Origin: an uncultured Pseudomonadota bacterium
GTDB lineage: Bacteria; Myxococcota_A; UBA796; GCA-2862545
DNA: 35,862 nucleotides
Direction: 5' to 3'
Assembly (NCBI GenBank): GCA_903861005.1
Contig: CAIOSP010000195.1
Location: forward strand, 1 to 35,862
Shown: positions 7,750 through 15,335 of the stretch, piece by piece
Numbering within the stretch: the first letter of the stretch is position 1
How the letters are laid out: every line of letters starts with the position of its first letter
The notes under the pieces: generated by a model
What the model saw: only the letters and a program-made list of their open reading frames with translations
The model's database searches: none
What the model was told of the DNA's origin: nothing
Made by a program: the position numbers and the translations under genes

Positions 7750-8034
7750 ATGAACCCGTCCCGCGTCACGGTGTCCCCGACCTTGCTCCGCGCCGCGCGC
7801 ATCCTGGGCGTCTTCGCCCTGGTGTCCGCGTGCCAGACCGCCGACGACGCCGCGGACGAAGGCCCGGTCACCTGCGCGTCCTACTGCGCGCTGTTCCACG
7901 ACGAGGGCTGCGCGGGGAGCCAGTGCTCGTCGGCGTGTAGCACCCTGAGCCAGGGGAGCCGGGACTGCCGCTACGCGTTCCTGCTGGAAGGCGACTGCAC
8001 GAACGGCGGCTTCTTCAGCGCCGCGTGTCAGTGA
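7750..8034 (+). CDS. Small Cys-rich lipoprotein
   Basis: 94-aa predicted lipoprotein. The ATG at 7750 gives a basic N-terminus, a hydrophobic helix and the lipobox LVSAC (Cys28). The mature part is only about 67 residues and contains nine further Cys (CASYC, GCAGSQCSSAC, DCRYAF, DC, AACQ), spaced as in small secreted disulfide-knotted domains. This points to an oxidising location outside the cytoplasm. Short Asp/Ala runs follow the lipobox as in other lipoproteins of the window. The function is not recognised. It is read toward the YhaN-like ATPase gene on the other strand, so it is probably monocistronic. Confidence 0.75.
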   Translation: MNPSRVTVSPTLLRAARILGVFALVSACQTADDAADEGPVTCASYCALFHDEGCAGSQCSSACSTLSQGSRDCRYAFLLEGDCTNGGFFSAACQ

Positions 8035-8102
8035 GCGGCCGAGCCCGTTCGCTCGCTCGCGGCGCGTGACCGCGCGTGGTGCCTCACCGCGCGCGACACC
8101 CC

Positions 8103-10730
8103 CTACGCCGTCCGCGGCGGCCTCCCCCGCACCTCCGCAAACCACGCCGCCCCGAGCCGATCAAAGTCCTCCTCGTGGCAGGTGAACACCAAGATCTGCA
8201 GCCGCTCCGACGCGCGCCGCAGCACCTCCACCATCCGGCTCCGCCGGTTGGCGTCCGAGTTCACGAGCGCGTCGTCCAGCAGCACCGGCAGCCGCCGATC
8301 GCCCGCCAGCACCTCCGCCAGCCCCAGCCGCACCAGCACGCCCAGCTGCTCGCGCGCGCCGCCGGAGAGCTGGTCAAACGTCTCCAGCACCCCGTGCGTC
8401 TGCAAGCCGACCACGTCGCCAGAGTCATCAAACGCCAGAGACGAGCCTGGGAAGAGCAGGCCGACGTAGCGCTCGACCGCGCGGCGGACGGGCTCGACGA
8501 AGCGCTCCTGCTGACGACCCCACGCGTCCTCGACCGCCTCGTGGGCCACGCGCAGCACCTCGGCCTCGTGGGCCACTTGTGCGGCGCGAGCACGGGCGCG
8601 CTCCACCGCGACCTCGGTCTCCTGCACGCGCTCGTGCAGGCCCTCCTCCAGCCGCTCGGCGAGCGTGGCGCGACGGCCGCCGATCTCCTCGCGCACGGCG
8701 TCGCGGCGGCCGACCAGGGCCTGGAGCGCCGCGCGCTCCTCGCGCACCGCGCGCGTGGCGCCCTCACCGCCCGCGGCGTCGAACGCCTTGCGGTGCGACT
8801 CCACCTTGGCCGACGCCTCGGTCAGCGCGGCGCGGGCGCGCTCGGCGGCCACCGCCAGCGAACCGGCGTCCGCCAGGCTGCTGCGCTTGCCGGCCAGCGC
8901 GTCGCGCTTCTCGCGGTCAGACCGCACCGCCGAGCGCGCCTCGGACCACGCGGTCCGCGCGGCCTCGGAGCGGGCGTCCGCTTCGCGCGCCGCGGTCGAC
9001 GCGGCGACCTCACGCGCGTCGGCCTTGTCCCAGGTCGCGCGCGCCTCCACCAGCGACGGCAGGTCGCCGTCGTCGTCCACCGCGCCGATCGCCGCGCGGG
9101 CGGCCTCCAGCTGCTCGCGGAGGGAGAGGATGCCGCCCGGGGCCAGCACCTCGAACGCCTTCTGGTGCTCAAAGCGGCGGCGCTCGAGCTCGCGGCGCTC
9201 CTCCACCAGCTGGCGCGCCTCACCGACCGACGACACGCCCAGCGTCTGCAACGAGCGCGACAGGCGCGTGCGCGCGTCGTCGTAGGCGATCGCCAGGTCC
9301 TCCCAGCCGACCTCGCCGGGGCGCAGCTCGATCGCCAGGCGGTCGTCGACCACCACGCGCTTGGTCGACTCGAAGCGCACCTCCAGCGCCTCACCCACCG
9401 CCAGCGCGTTGCCGTCGATGGTCGTGGGCTGGAGCGCGGTGAACACCACGCGCGACGAGGCACCGTCGAGCCGATCCTTGGCGACGTCGCGTGCGCGGAC
9501 GCGGTCTTCGAGCTGGGTCAGATCGTCCGGGCGTACGGGGATGCGGTCGATCGCGTCGACCGCGTGGCGCGCGTCGGCCTCGTGCGCGGACGCGCGGGTG
9601 ATGCGCTCGGCGAGCTCGTCGGCGCGGGCGGCCAGGCCGTCACGCTCGGCGCGACGCGTGACCCGATCGACCACCTCGCGCGCACGACGCGCCGTCGACG
9701 CGGCGATCTCCGCCTCGGTGCGCGCGCGGGCGCGCTCCACCTCGCGGGCGTCGCGCAGGGCCTCGGCCTCCGCCACGCGCGCCTCGCCCTTGGCCAGCGT
9801 CGCGTCGAGCACGGCCCACGCCTGATCCAGGCTCGCGCGCTCCTTGGCGCGACCGTCGGCCTCGACCTCGGCCTGCCGCAGAAGCACCAGCTCGCGCGAC
9901 ACCACCTCCAGAGCGCGCGACGCGTCGTCCGCCGCCCGCGCCCGCGCCTCGGCCGCGTCGACCAGCAGGCGCTGCTCGCGGATGCGACCCTCCAGGCTGC
10001 CCACCTGCCGTTCGGCGTCGGCCAAGTCCACCGCCATGCGGCGGGTGGCGGCGAAGCGCTCGCGGGCGTCCAGCAGGTCGCGCTCGGCGGCCTCGAACGC
10101 CTCGTCCACCGCCACCCGGGCGGCGTTGCGCTTGCCGGTGGGGGTCCACCAGCGGGCGTAGGCGTCCGCGGCGCGCGTGCGGACCGCGAGCCCCAAGGGA
10201 CCGGCGATCATCGCGCCCGTCTGCTGGCCCAGCGACGAGGTCAGCAGCGCGCGGGCGTCGGGCACCAGCGCGTCGCGCGTGGGCGTGCCGGACTGGCCCT
10301 GACGGACCCACAGCAGCGGCCAGATGCCCAGCTCCTCGGGCTTCATGGCGCGGTTGCCGCCCGGTCGCGTGCCGAAGATCGCGCGCAGGCGGGCCTCGGC
10401 GTCGGCGTCCTTGGCCACCACGTTGCGGCCTTCGAGCGTGGTGAACGGCCGGTCGAGGAAGCGCTTGTGGACGTGCCAGGTCTCGCCGTTGTCGTCGGTG
10501 AAGCTGACCTCCACCTCCGGCGCGTCGTCGCTGCCCCACGACCAGACCTCGCGCTTGTGCTCGGCCTCGCCCTTGGCCTTCTCGAACAGGCCGAAGTGCA
10601 GGCCCTCGACCAGCGTGGACTTGCCGGACTCGTTGGGGCCGTAGAACAGGCAGAGCTTCTCGGACAGCGCGTCGAAGCGCGCGTCCTTCACGCCGCGGAA
10701 GTTGCGGAGGGCCAGGCGGTTGAGGATCAT
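8103..10730 (-). CDS. YhaN/SbcC-like coiled-coil ATPase
   Basis: 875-aa ABC-type DNA repair ATPase of the SMC/Rad50/SbcC group, closest in layout to YhaN. The start is the ATG at 10730, which overlaps the nuclease stop (ATGA); the open frame further upstream is a shadow. Residues 1-40 hold the N-terminal half-ATPase with Walker A GPNESGKST (31-39), and WPLLWVRQGQSG follows, typical of this family. Residues ~190-780 are a long Ala/Glu/Arg-rich coiled coil with no CxxC zinc hook, unlike Rad50 and SbcC. The C-terminal half has the signature LSGGAREQLG (788-797) and Walker B LPVLLDD (814-820) followed by ALVNSD. With the upstream metallophosphoesterase it should form a complex acting on DNA ends in the cytoplasm. 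Confidence 0.92.
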   Translation of the reverse strand: MILNRLALRNFRGVKDARFDALSEKLCLFYGPNESGKSTLVEGLHFGLFEKAKGEAEHKREVWSWGSDDAPEVEVSFTDDNGETWHVHKRFLDRPFTTLEGRNVVAKDADAEARLRAIFGTRPGGNRAMKPEELGIWPLLWVRQGQSGTPTRDALVPDARALLTSSLGQQTGAMIAGPLGLAVRTRAADAYARWWTPTGKRNAARVAVDEAFEAAERDLLDARERFAATRRMAVDLADAERQVGSLEGRIREQRLLVDAAEARARAADDASRALEVVSRELVLLRQAEVEADGRAKERASLDQAWAVLDATLAKGEARVAEAEALRDAREVERARARTEAEIAASTARRAREVVDRVTRRAERDGLAARADELAERITRASAHEADARHAVDAIDRIPVRPDDLTQLEDRVRARDVAKDRLDGASSRVVFTALQPTTIDGNALAVGEALEVRFESTKRVVVDDRLAIELRPGEVGWEDLAIAYDDARTRLSRSLQTLGVSSVGEARQLVEERRELERRRFEHQKAFEVLAPGGILSLREQLEAARAAIGAVDDDGDLPSLVEARATWDKADAREVAASTAAREADARSEAARTAWSEARSAVRSDREKRDALAGKRSSLADAGSLAVAAERARAALTEASAKVESHRKAFDAAGGEGATRAVREERAALQALVGRRDAVREEIGGRRATLAERLEEGLHERVQETEVAVERARARAAQVAHEAEVLRVAHEAVEDAWGRQQERFVEPVRRAVERYVGLLFPGSSLAFDDSGDVVGLQTHGVLETFDQLSGGAREQLGVLVRLGLAEVLAGDRRLPVLLDDALVNSDANRRSRMVEVLRRASERLQILVFTCHEEDFDRLGAAWFAEVRGRPPRTA

Positions 10731-11623
10731 CGCGCCGCCTCCACCAGCTGGCCGGTCAGCCACGCGGCCGCATCGAGCGCGGTGGCGTCGCCCGCCTTGA
10801 GCACGTCGAGCGCGGACGCCAGGTAGGGCGGCACCGCCAGATCCCCCAGCGGGTCGCCCTCGGGGACGGGCTCGGGTGCCGCGGCCTCGGTCGGGACCAA
10901 CCTGTCGACCCGCACCGCGCGCACGATCGGGTCCTGACCGCGGGCCAGGTCGACGATCAGCACCTCGCCGCCGCCGTCTGCCCCGGCCACCGGCGAGCCG
11001 GGCCACGCCGCGCGGACGTCGATCGGGCGGTGGGTCAGGCCGTCGCCCAGCGCGACCCAGTCGACGCCGCGTCGGGCCAGCGCCGCCGTATCCACGCGGG
11101 ACAGCACCTCGGCCGAGCCTCCCGCGCCCAAGGCGCCGCCGTGCGCCACCACCACCTGGATCGACTCGTCGTCCGGGCCGCGCACCGGCACCTCCCGGGT
11201 GGGGTCGTCGGGGTCGGCGCGGCGGGTGATCGGGCAGGCCAGGACGGTGAACCCGGCCAGCGCGACGGGGCCGCGGGTGGTCGCGACCGTCACATGCGCC
11301 AGCGGACCCACGCCCGCGCCCAAGCGGGACAGCGCGCCGCCCGGCTCGGCCGGGTCGGACGTGCCCGCGACCAGCAGCACGGGGATGGGGGCGAACGCGA
11401 CCAGCCGCTCGGCGGCGGCGCGCAGCACGCGGCCTGAGACCTGGTTGTCGTCGAACACGTCGCCCGCGACCACCACCAGCCCGACGCCCTCGGCGTGCGC
11501 GACCGCCGCGATCTGCGACACGACCTCAAGCCGGCGCGCCCGCGCCGCGGCCAGGTCGGCGTCGGCCGAGGCGGGGACGGCGCGCCCGAGGCGCCAGTCG
11601 GCGGTGTGCAGGATTCGCGGCAT
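10727..11623 (-). CDS. YhaO/SbcD-like metallophosphoesterase with altered metal site
   Basis: 298-aa partner of the coiled-coil ATPase and first gene of the pair. The Mre11/SbcD frame is clear, but several ligands are changed. Motif I reads HTADWRLGR (Asp9 kept; the usual His after it is Arg11). Motif II AGDVFDDN (Asp55) is normal. Motif III, normally GNHD, reads AGTSD (86-90), losing both the Asn ligand and the catalytic His. Motif IV VVAHGG keeps His161. Motif V, normally GH.H, reads LGDGLTHRP (192-200). As I recall, related YhaO-type proteins already have Gln in motif I and GDWH in motif V, but they keep GNHD. Nuclease activity is therefore doubtful; a structural or DNA-binding role is possible. 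Confidence 0.85.
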   Translation of the reverse strand: MPRILHTADWRLGRAVPASADADLAAARARRLEVVSQIAAVAHAEGVGLVVVAGDVFDDNQVSGRVLRAAAERLVAFAPIPVLLVAGTSDPAEPGGALSRLGAGVGPLAHVTVATTRGPVALAGFTVLACPITRRADPDDPTREVPVRGPDDESIQVVVAHGGALGAGGSAEVLSRVDTAALARRGVDWVALGDGLTHRPIDVRAAWPGSPVAGADGGGEVLIVDLARGQDPIVRAVRVDRLVPTEAAAPEPVPEGDPLGDLAVPPYLASALDVLKAGDATALDAAAWLTGQLVEAAR

Positions 11624-11703
11624 GGAGGCTCCCAGGGCATCCCCGGTAACGCCACCCCATCGGCAGGCCCACGGTTCGTGCTAGCGTGACGGTGGAGGTG
11701 CCC

Positions 11704-12417
11704 ATGCCCGTTCGCTCGGCCCGACTCTGGTTGTGCTTCGGTCTAGCCGCCCCCGCTTACGCCCAGCCGCTGGCCGCTGTTCCCGACCCCGCGCCCGCGC
11801 CTGCCCCGGCCGCGGCGCCACCGACCGCGCCTGCCCCGGCCGCGGCGCCACCGACCGCGGCGCCGTCAGGCACCCGCGACTGCGTGGGCACGGTCACCGG
11901 GTTTGGCGACGGCAGAGACCGGGTCGAGGTCAAGTGCGACGACGGCCAAACGCTCTCCGCGTTCACCGGCACCACCATGCTGCCCGACAACCTGGCCATC
12001 GGGACGCACGGCACGCTCACCTGCACGCACGCCACGGGCAGCAGCCTGTGCACCATGAACCAGTTCGTCGACACGTCGGGGGTCGTGTACACGCCTGCCG
12101 CGAGTTGCTTCCTGACCACCGCCGTGACGCGGGCGCGCGGCGAGCCGGACGACGGGCCCACGCTCACCGCCCTGCGGCGCTTCCGCGACGGGCCGCTCGC
12201 GGGCCACCCGGACGTGGACGAGTACCGTCGCATCGCCCCGGCCATCGTCCACTTCGTCGAGGCACGTGCGGACGCGGCGCAGATCTGGCGCGTCGTGGAC
12301 GAGGACTACCTGCGCCCGATCCTCGCAGACGTACACGCGGGTCGGAACGCGGACGCGCACGCTGGGTACCGGAACCTGGTTCGTGATCTCCAAGCGGTGA
12401 TGTCGCGGATCGGGTGA
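11704..12417 (+). CDS. Secreted CFI-box domain protein
   Basis: 237-aa exported protein. The ATG at 11704 has GGAGG 5 bases upstream and gives a signal peptide ending AYA; an in-frame GTG at 11686 lacks such a site. A Pro/Ala-rich linker (residues ~22-58) contains an exact duplicated block. A small domain with four Cys follows (DCVGTVTGF, VKCDDGQTL, LTCTHATGSSLCT), then from Cys135 a C-terminal domain starting CFLTTA and continuing LRRFRDGPLAGHP and YRRIAPAIV. This matches the CFI-box C-terminal domain found in many exported bacterial proteins. The biochemical role of that domain is not established to my knowledge. It is divergent from the nuclease-ATPase pair and ends 52 bases before dapD. 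Confidence 0.75.
   Translation: MPVRSARLWLCFGLAAPAYAQPLAAVPDPAPAPAPAAAPPTAPAPAAAPPTAAPSGTRDCVGTVTGFGDGRDRVEVKCDDGQTLSAFTGTTMLPDNLAIGTHGTLTCTHATGSSLCTMNQFVDTSGVVYTPAASCFLTTAVTRARGEPDDGPTLTALRRFRDGPLAGHPDVDEYRRIAPAIVHFVEARADAAQIWRVVDEDYLRPILADVHAGRNADAHAGYRNLVRDLQAVMSRIG
11797..11856 (+). repeat. 30-bp exact tandem duplication in the Pro/Ala linker
   Basis: Two identical 30-base units (11797-11826 and 11827-11856), with a 3-base start of a third, encode a duplicated Ala/Pro block. The unit is a multiple of three, so the frame is kept; such repeats change copy number by slippage and would vary linker length. Confidence 0.85.
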
Positions 12418-12469
12418 CCGGCGCTCGTGCGCGCCGATCTCGCGCGATAGCGCGCTGCACGGAGGCAGC

Positions 12470-13270
12470 ATGGATGACTTGAAGGCGCGGATCGAGGCGT
12501 CGTGGGCGGGCGGGCCGCTCGACAAGGACGCGGTCGCCGCGGTGTTGGAGGCCCTGGACACCGGCAAGCTTCGCGTGGCCGAGAAAGTGGGCGACGCCTG
12601 GGTGACCCACGCCTGGGTCAAGTCGGCGATCCTCCTGTACTTCCGCATGATGGAGATGCGGGTTGGCACCTACGGGGACTACGTCTACCACGACAAGATC
12701 CCCCTCAAGACCCGCCTGGTGGAGCAGAACATCCGCGTCGTGCCGCCTGGCACGGTCCGCTACGGCGCCTTCCTGGAGCCCGGCTGCATCGTGATGCCCG
12801 GGTACGTGAACATCGGCGCGTACGTGGGCGCGGGCACCATGGTCGACACCTGGGCGACCGTCGGCAGCTGCGCGCAGATCGGCAAGAGCGTGCACCTGTC
12901 GGGCGGCGTCGGCATCGGCGGCGTGCTGGAGCCGCCGTCCGCGACGCCGGTCGTGATCGAGGACGGCGCCTTCATCGGCAGCCGCTGCATCGTGGTCGAA
13001 GGCGTGCGCGTGGGCGAGGAGGCCGTGATCGGCGCCGGCACCACGCTGACCGCCAGCACCATGATCATCGACGTCAGCGGCCCGACCGAGGTGGTGACCA
13101 AGGGCTTTGTGCCGCCGCGCTCGGTGGTGATCCCCGGCACGCGCCTCAAGCGGTTCCCGGCCGGCGAGTACGGCGTGAACTGCGCGCTGATCATCGGCCA
13201 GCGCAAGGAGAGCACCGACCGCAAGACCTCGCTCAACGACGTCCTGCGCGAGTTCGCGGTCGCGGTGTGA
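12470..13270 (+). CDS. dapD: 2,3,4,5-tetrahydropyridine-2,6-dicarboxylate N-succinyltransferase
   Basis: 266-aa enzyme that transfers succinyl from succinyl-CoA to tetrahydrodipicolinate in the succinylase branch of diaminopimelate and lysine synthesis, supplying peptidoglycan. The ATG at 12470 has GGAGG just upstream. The N-terminal helical part (with LRVAEK) is followed by a left-handed beta-helix of hexapeptide repeats (from VVPPGTVRYGAFLEPG to ITT-like turns), including GTMVDTWATVGSCAQIGK and GGVGIGGVLEPP, both highly conserved in DapD, and a C-terminal domain. Length is close to the E. coli protein. No other dap genes are in the window. Its stop overlaps the rhomboid gene start by 4 bases. 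Confidence 0.97.
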   Translation: MDDLKARIEASWAGGPLDKDAVAAVLEALDTGKLRVAEKVGDAWVTHAWVKSAILLYFRMMEMRVGTYGDYVYHDKIPLKTRLVEQNIRVVPPGTVRYGAFLEPGCIVMPGYVNIGAYVGAGTMVDTWATVGSCAQIGKSVHLSGGVGIGGVLEPPSATPVVIEDGAFIGSRCIVVEGVRVGEEAVIGAGTTLTASTMIIDVSGPTEVVTKGFVPPRSVVIPGTRLKRFPAGEYGVNCALIIGQRKESTDRKTSLNDVLREFAVAV

Positions 13271-13923
13271 AGGGGTCGCCGGCGACTCCCGCGCCGCGCG
13301 CCACGACGCCGGCAGCCTGGGCGCTGTCGGCCGTGCTGTGCGCGGTGCACGTCGCCACCGGGGCGTGGGCGCTGTCCACGCGCCGCGTGCCCGACGCCTG
13401 GGCGGCGTTTGTGGGCGAGCGCCCCGCCGAGCTGCGCGTCCTGCTGGGCGACCGTGACAGCGCGCGCGTCGCCGCGGGCGAGCTCTGGCGCTTGGTCACG
13501 GGCCCGTTCGTGCACGCGAGCGGTCTGTTCCTGCTGATCAACGTCGTGGCGCTGCTGGCGCTCGGGCAGATCGTGGAGACCCGGCTTGGCGCCAAGCGCT
13601 GGCTGGTGGTGTTCCTGCTCGGCGCGGTGGGCGGCGGGCTGGTGTCGCAGCTCTCGGGCGTGGTGCGGACCGACGGCGCGAGCGGCGGGGCCTATGCGCT
13701 GCTCGGGGCGGCGATCGCCTGGGGTCGCTGGGCGCCGGACCTGGACGACGACGAGCGGCGCTGGCTGGTGCGTGTGCTGGGCGCCTTCGCGGCGGCGAAC
13801 GTGGTCTGGTCGCTGGTCGATCCCAGGCTGGACGCGGCGGCGCACGTGGGCGGGTTGGGGATCGGCGCGTGGCTGGTGTGGCGGTGGATGCGCGGGGCGC
13901 GCACGCAGGAAGGACTTGGTTAG
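13267..13923 (+). CDS. Rhomboid family intramembrane serine protease
   Basis: 218-aa membrane protein translationally coupled to dapD (GTG inside the dapD stop). About six hydrophobic segments are present. Rhomboid landmarks: ELWRLVTGPFVHAS (the WR loop 1 region), LLINVVALLALG with Asn92, the nucleophile Ser139 in GASGGAYALLG, and the general base His193 in AAAHVGGLGIGAW. These fit a catalytic Ser-His dyad in the membrane. The oxyanion His that precedes the Asn by four residues in GlpG is Phe88 here. The family cleaves transmembrane substrates; this substrate is unknown. The link to lysine synthesis is probably only positional. Confidence 0.88.
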   Translation: MKGSPATPAPRATTPAAWALSAVLCAVHVATGAWALSTRRVPDAWAAFVGERPAELRVLLGDRDSARVAAGELWRLVTGPFVHASGLFLLINVVALLALGQIVETRLGAKRWLVVFLLGAVGGGLVSQLSGVVRTDGASGGAYALLGAAIAWGRWAPDLDDDERRWLVRVLGAFAAANVVWSLVDPRLDAAAHVGGLGIGAWLVWRWMRGARTQEGLG

Positions 13924-13945
13924 ACGCCACCTATGTAGCGCCCGT

Positions 13946-13974
13946 GCAAATGGAACGATAACCATTCCAAATGC
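13946..13974. promoter_or_regulatory. Imperfect inverted repeat spanning the start of the DUF4143 ATPase gene
   Basis: Ten-base arms GCAAATGGAA (13946-13955) and TTCCAAATGC (13965-13974) match at 8 of 10 positions across 9 bases, and the right arm contains the ATG at 13971. The segment is AT-rich compared with its surroundings. It could be a repressor site. No ribosome binding site is visible, which also leaves a leaderless transcript possible. Confidence 0.35.
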
Positions 13975-15143
13975 ACCAACCCCAGCCTCGCCACCTCTCA
14001 GTCCTCCTGGATCGCGACCTCGCGCAGCTTCCCGCGGTGGCGATGGTCGGACCCCGCCAGTGCGGAAAGACCACGCTCGCCCGCGCCACAGTCGAACGGC
14101 TCGCACGCACCGGATCTCCAGCGATCCTCCTGGACCTGGAGCGCCCGTCCGACCGCGCCAAGCTGACGGACCCTGAGAGCTTCCTCCGCCGCCACGCGCA
14201 CGAGCTGGTGGTGCTGGACGAGGTCCAGCGGGCGCCGGAGCTGTTTGAGGTGCTGCGCGTGCTGATCGACGAGGACCGTCGCCCCGGCCGCTTCCTGCTG
14301 CTGGGCTCCGCCTCGCCGTCGCTTCTTCGGCAGTCGTCCGAGTCGCTCGCCGGGCGCCTGTCGCTGCTGGAGCTCACCCCCTTCCTGTGGGACGAGCTCG
14401 TCCCCGCGGGCGCCGCCACGCTGGACGCGCTGTGGCTGCGCGGGGGGTTCCCCGACAGCGTGCTGGCGTCGGACGACGTGGCGAGCTTCCGCTGGCGCGA
14501 GCAGTTCATTCGAACCTTCCTTGCGCAAGACATCCCGCAGCTCGGCTTTCGCGTGCCCGCCGCCACGCTCGACCGGTTCTGGCGCATGTGCGCCCACCTG
14601 CACGGGCAAGTGCTGAACCTGACCGCGCTCGGACGCGCGTTGGGCGAGAGCCACACGGCGGCCCGCCACCACCTCGACATGCTCGAGCAGACCTACGTGC
14701 TCCGCACGCTCCCGCCGCTCATCGCGAACGTCGGGAAGCGGCTGGTAAAGTCCCCCAAAATGTACCTCCGCGACAGCGGACTGCTGCACACGCTGCTGGA
14801 TCTGGACTCCTTGGACGCGATGGCCGGGCACCCAGTCTACGGCGCGTCCTGGGAGGGCTTCGTTGTCGAGCAAGTCCTGGGTCGGTCTGAGGGCTGGCAA
14901 GGCGCGTATTACCGGACTGCGAAAGGCGACGAGCTCGACTTGGTCGTGGAGCGTCGTGGGCGTCGGGTCGGGATCGAGTGCAAGGCGAGCGCATCCCCCA
15001 CCGTCGGAAAGGGCACGTGGGTCTGCCGTCAGGACCTAGGCCTGGACGAGGTGTACGTGGTCGCGCCCATCCGCGAAGCGTTCTCCCTCGGCCAAGGCGT
15101 GGAGGCGTTGCCGATCGGCGAGCTGCTCGCGCGACTGGCCTGA
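13971..15143 (+). CDS. AAA_14 / DUF4143 ATPase
   Basis: 390-aa protein of the widespread AAA_14-DUF4143 family. The N-terminal ATPase shows Walker A GPRQCGKTT (27-35; Cys where Val is usual), LLDLE near 54, Walker B LVVLDEVQRAPE (79-90) and the sensor-like LLLGSASP. A winged-helix-like middle part (LTALGRALGESHTAARHHLDMLE) is followed by the DUF4143 region with KMYLRDSGLLHTLL, WEGFVVEQVL and a PD-(D/E)XK-like core GDELDLVVE...GIECKAS. The cellular role of this family is not established; it is often found in accessory DNA and near toxin-antitoxin genes. The gene is complete. An imperfect inverted repeat covers its start. Confidence 0.9.
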   Translation: MHQPQPRHLSVLLDRDLAQLPAVAMVGPRQCGKTTLARATVERLARTGSPAILLDLERPSDRAKLTDPESFLRRHAHELVVLDEVQRAPELFEVLRVLIDEDRRPGRFLLLGSASPSLLRQSSESLAGRLSLLELTPFLWDELVPAGAATLDALWLRGGFPDSVLASDDVASFRWREQFIRTFLAQDIPQLGFRVPAATLDRFWRMCAHLHGQVLNLTALGRALGESHTAARHHLDMLEQTYVLRTLPPLIANVGKRLVKSPKMYLRDSGLLHTLLDLDSLDAMAGHPVYGASWEGFVVEQVLGRSEGWQGAYYRTAKGDELDLVVERRGRRVGIECKASASPTVGKGTWVCRQDLGLDEVYVVAPIREAFSLGQGVEALPIGELLARLA

Positions 15144-15159
15144 CCTACGCGGACCGCCC

Positions 15160-15181
15160 GTCAGCACCGCTCGGTGCTGAC
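15160..15181. repeat. Palindromic hairpin, 10-bp arms, 2-base centre
   Basis: GTCAGCACCG (15160-15169) and CGGTGCTGAC (15172-15181) are exact reverse complements around CT. It lies 17 bases after the DUF4143 ATPase stop and covers the end of a minus-strand fragment. It could serve as a transcription end for either side, or be a near-palindromic protein site; no T-run follows on either strand. Confidence 0.6.
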
Positions 15182-15310
15182 GAGCACTCCGTCGGCGTCC
15201 CAGCTCTCCCAGACCCCCACCGGCTCCCCCGCCTTGTACTGCCCCGTCCACTCCCGCGAGGTGGGCGTCGACGGCGTCGGCGCCCGTGGGCTTTGCGTTC
15301 CCCATGCGAA
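15161..15310 (-). pseudogene. Fragment resembling the end of a MORN/YwqK-type repeat protein
   Basis: On the minus strand the last 30 or so codons read SREWTGQYKAGEPVGVWE, SWDADGVLVSTERC and stop. The G-x-Y-K-x-G-x-x-x-G-x-W-x-x-W-x-x-D-G pattern is typical of MORN_2-like repeat proteins. The frame is open from 15310 but has no ATG, only an internal GTG, and its first 20 codons are low-complexity Pro/Thr. It follows the disulfide-repeat lipoprotein gene at close range. The simplest reading is a degraded or frameshifted remnant; a small GTG-start gene is possible. Confidence 0.35.
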
Positions 15311-15335
15311 TCACCGCTCCGATGGGCGGCCCATC

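Noticed and set aside
8076-10826. A 916-residue open frame on the plus strand opposite the ATPase gene
   Set aside because: It reads as Arg/Ala/Gly/His-rich filler without motifs and is fully opposite a gene with intact Walker and signature motifs; long shadows are expected at this GC content.
12502-13266. Extension of the rhomboid frame upstream through dapD
   Set aside because: The translated part is Arg/Gly-rich out-of-frame dapD; the GTG at 13267 directly precedes sensible rhomboid sequence.
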